Below, piece after piece: positions 15,124-16,128 of a stretch of 16,128 nt of DNA (the stretch's first letter is position 1; each line of letters opens with the position of its first letter). The translations under genes were made by a program, and so were the position numbers. The notes below the pieces were generated by a model. It was not told the origin of the DNA and searched no databases. It saw only the letters and a list, made by a program, of their open reading frames with translations. This stretch comes from CAYNTC01 sp964432925. GTDB taxonomy: Bacteria; Planctomycetota; Phycisphaerae; Sedimentisphaerales; Anaerobacaceae. Location: assembly GCA_964432925.1 (NCBI GenBank), contig CAYSPM010000049.1, positions 1 through 16,128 of the forward strand, in the 5' to 3' direction.

Positions 15124-16128
15124 CTAACCGCCAAGCATGTATAAAGGTGCATATACACCAATGTTAGCTCGGAATGTTCTATCAAGAAACTGCTTTGTAC
15201 GCGTCCGAGGCGTTTGTTCAATCACAATAATGTCACCCGGTCTTATGATGATATTCGAGGACTCATTTAGCTTTGTACCCTCGTTAAGTGCCAATGTAAT
15301 ATGAACGCTATCGCCGTTCCGCTTAAGACGATAAATAGTCGCGTACCGCGGATCTGTATCACGGTCCAGTCCGCCAGCAAAAGCTATAGCCTGCATCAGG
15401 TTGTACTGAACATCAGGTGGATAGGGAAAATTCCCCGGCCTCTCCACTAATCCGAAAACTGTGAACATTGGCTGTCCAAGTCGTTCGACCACCACTGTAT
15501 CACCCTCCTGCAAGGCAACATCTGCAAACGGCGTATTCAATCCCTTGATTGGAAGTACAAACGTCTCAGACTCACGCGATAACGCTGTGCTGCCTACCAG
15601 AAAATCGCTATACGCCCCCAATTTCTTCCCTGCTGCGCCACGCACATATTGAGCTCCACCGACCTCCACCCCTCGCACAGCATCTCTGCCAATCATATCC
15701 AGTTCAACTTCTTCGCTCGTGTCAGCCCACCAACCATTTCCATTCACACACCCGGGTCTGAGCGTCTCAGCCAATGCGTAAAGTCCTTCGCGCACCTCAC
15801 CGATTGGGACATGTGGCGATCTCGTGGTCAACTTTTCCAACACTGCTGTCCTATGAGCAGCGATCGTTACGTCCAGCCGTCCGACAGCCAACACTTCTTG
15901 GTTCTGCTCAACAATAAACCAGCCAAACGTACTTGGTGGAGATGTCTGCCGATAGGTCAAGCGTATTCCGGTCCCATCACTGCCATAAACGTGCAGTTGT
16001 CGCGACTTTGATCTGGGGACACCGAGCTGCACAGCCTCAAGAAGCCTACCTTCCGGCGGTGAACGCATTTCAAGCCTACGCTGAATATCTCGCTGCGAAC
16101 GTAGAATCCGTATAGCTGCCGCTCCCTC
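15124..16128 (-). CDS. wza: Wza-like polysaccharide export protein with SLBB domains (N-terminus outside window)
   Basis: The frame is open to the window edge, giving at least 334 residues of a 5'-truncated gene; the first in-window ATG (16068) is internal. This is the outer-membrane export channel family that works with Wzc. Near residues 200-220 of the visible part, ADVALQEGDTVVVERLG closes one beta-grasp unit. FTVFGLVERPGNFPYPP, NLMQAIAFAGGLDRDT, IYRLKR and NIIIRPGDIIVIEQTP then form a clear SLBB domain (about 222-305). The signal peptide, lipobox cysteine and Poly_export domain expected upstream are not in the window. The preceding region (about 25-190) is divergent and includes WFIVEQNQEVLAVGRLDV, which I cannot assign. 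The C-terminus ends FRANIGVYAPLYMLGG. The stop overlaps the alternative wzc GTG by one base, showing tight operon linkage. Confidence 0.88.
   Translation of the reverse strand, partial: EGAAAIRILRSQRDIQRRLEMRSPPEGRLLEAVQLGVPRSKSRQLHVYGSDGTGIRLTYRQTSPPSTFGWFIVEQNQEVLAVGRLDVTIAAHRTAVLEKLTTRSPHVPIGEVREGLYALAETLRPGCVNGNGWWADTSEEVELDMIGRDAVRGVEVGGAQYVRGAAGKKLGAYSDFLVGSTALSRESETFVLPIKGLNTPFADVALQEGDTVVVERLGQPMFTVFGLVERPGNFPYPPDVQYNLMQAIAFAGGLDRDTDPRYATIYRLKRNGDSVHITLALNEGTKLNESSNIIIRPGDIIVIEQTPRTRTKQFLDRTFRANIGVYAPLYMLGG

Noticed and set aside
14802..15221. 139-codon minus-strand frame spanning the wza-wzc junction
   Set aside because: It overlaps the coding frames of both genes; the composition is Arg/Ser-rich and shows no domain, so it is an out-of-frame shadow.

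Overview
The window looks like a chromosomal exopolysaccharide (EPS) locus of a Planctomycetota bacterium, probably of the Phycisphaerae or Sedimentisphaerales type. The evidence is the dockerin-like C-terminal tags on two secreted enzymes, a WecA homologue with a soluble C-terminal extension, and remnants of a fucokinase of the FKP type. This placement is inference from protein character; there is no rRNA or marker gene in the window.

From 1 to 1377 the plus strand is genetic debris. It holds the end of an unidentified reading frame (1-164), then a decayed L-fucokinase/GDP-fucose pyrophosphorylase-like gene (339-1377). The fucokinase has kept only its first ~60 codons, frameshifted, and its C-terminal GHMP-kinase end. 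Between those halves sit a 25-bp tandem duplication and a MITE-like palindromic element (558-704).

From 1383 to the right edge, ten genes lie head to tail on the minus strand as one apparent operon that enters from beyond position 16128. In transcription order they are: Wza-like export protein (partial), Wzc-like co-polymerase/BY-kinase, WecA-like initiating phosphosugar transferase, Wzx flippase, secreted beta-helix protein with a dockerin-like tail, Wzy/O-antigen-ligase-type membrane protein, GT4 glycosyltransferase, secreted polysaccharide deacetylase with a dockerin-like tail, WecG/TagA glycosyltransferase, and a B12-binding radical SAM protein. Most junctions overlap or have a few bases of spacing. 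The one sizeable gap (12616-12889) contains a possible 25-codon ORF with a strong Shine-Dalgarno sequence.

Together the genes give a nearly complete Wzx/Wzy pathway. WecA would load the first HexNAc-1-phosphate on undecaprenyl phosphate, WecG and the GT4 extend it, Wzx flips the unit, Wzy polymerises it, and Wzc and Wza control length and export. The two dockerin-tagged enzymes would then act outside the cytoplasm on the polymer. The radical SAM protein and the tagged enzyme pair are the parts not explained by the standard pathway.
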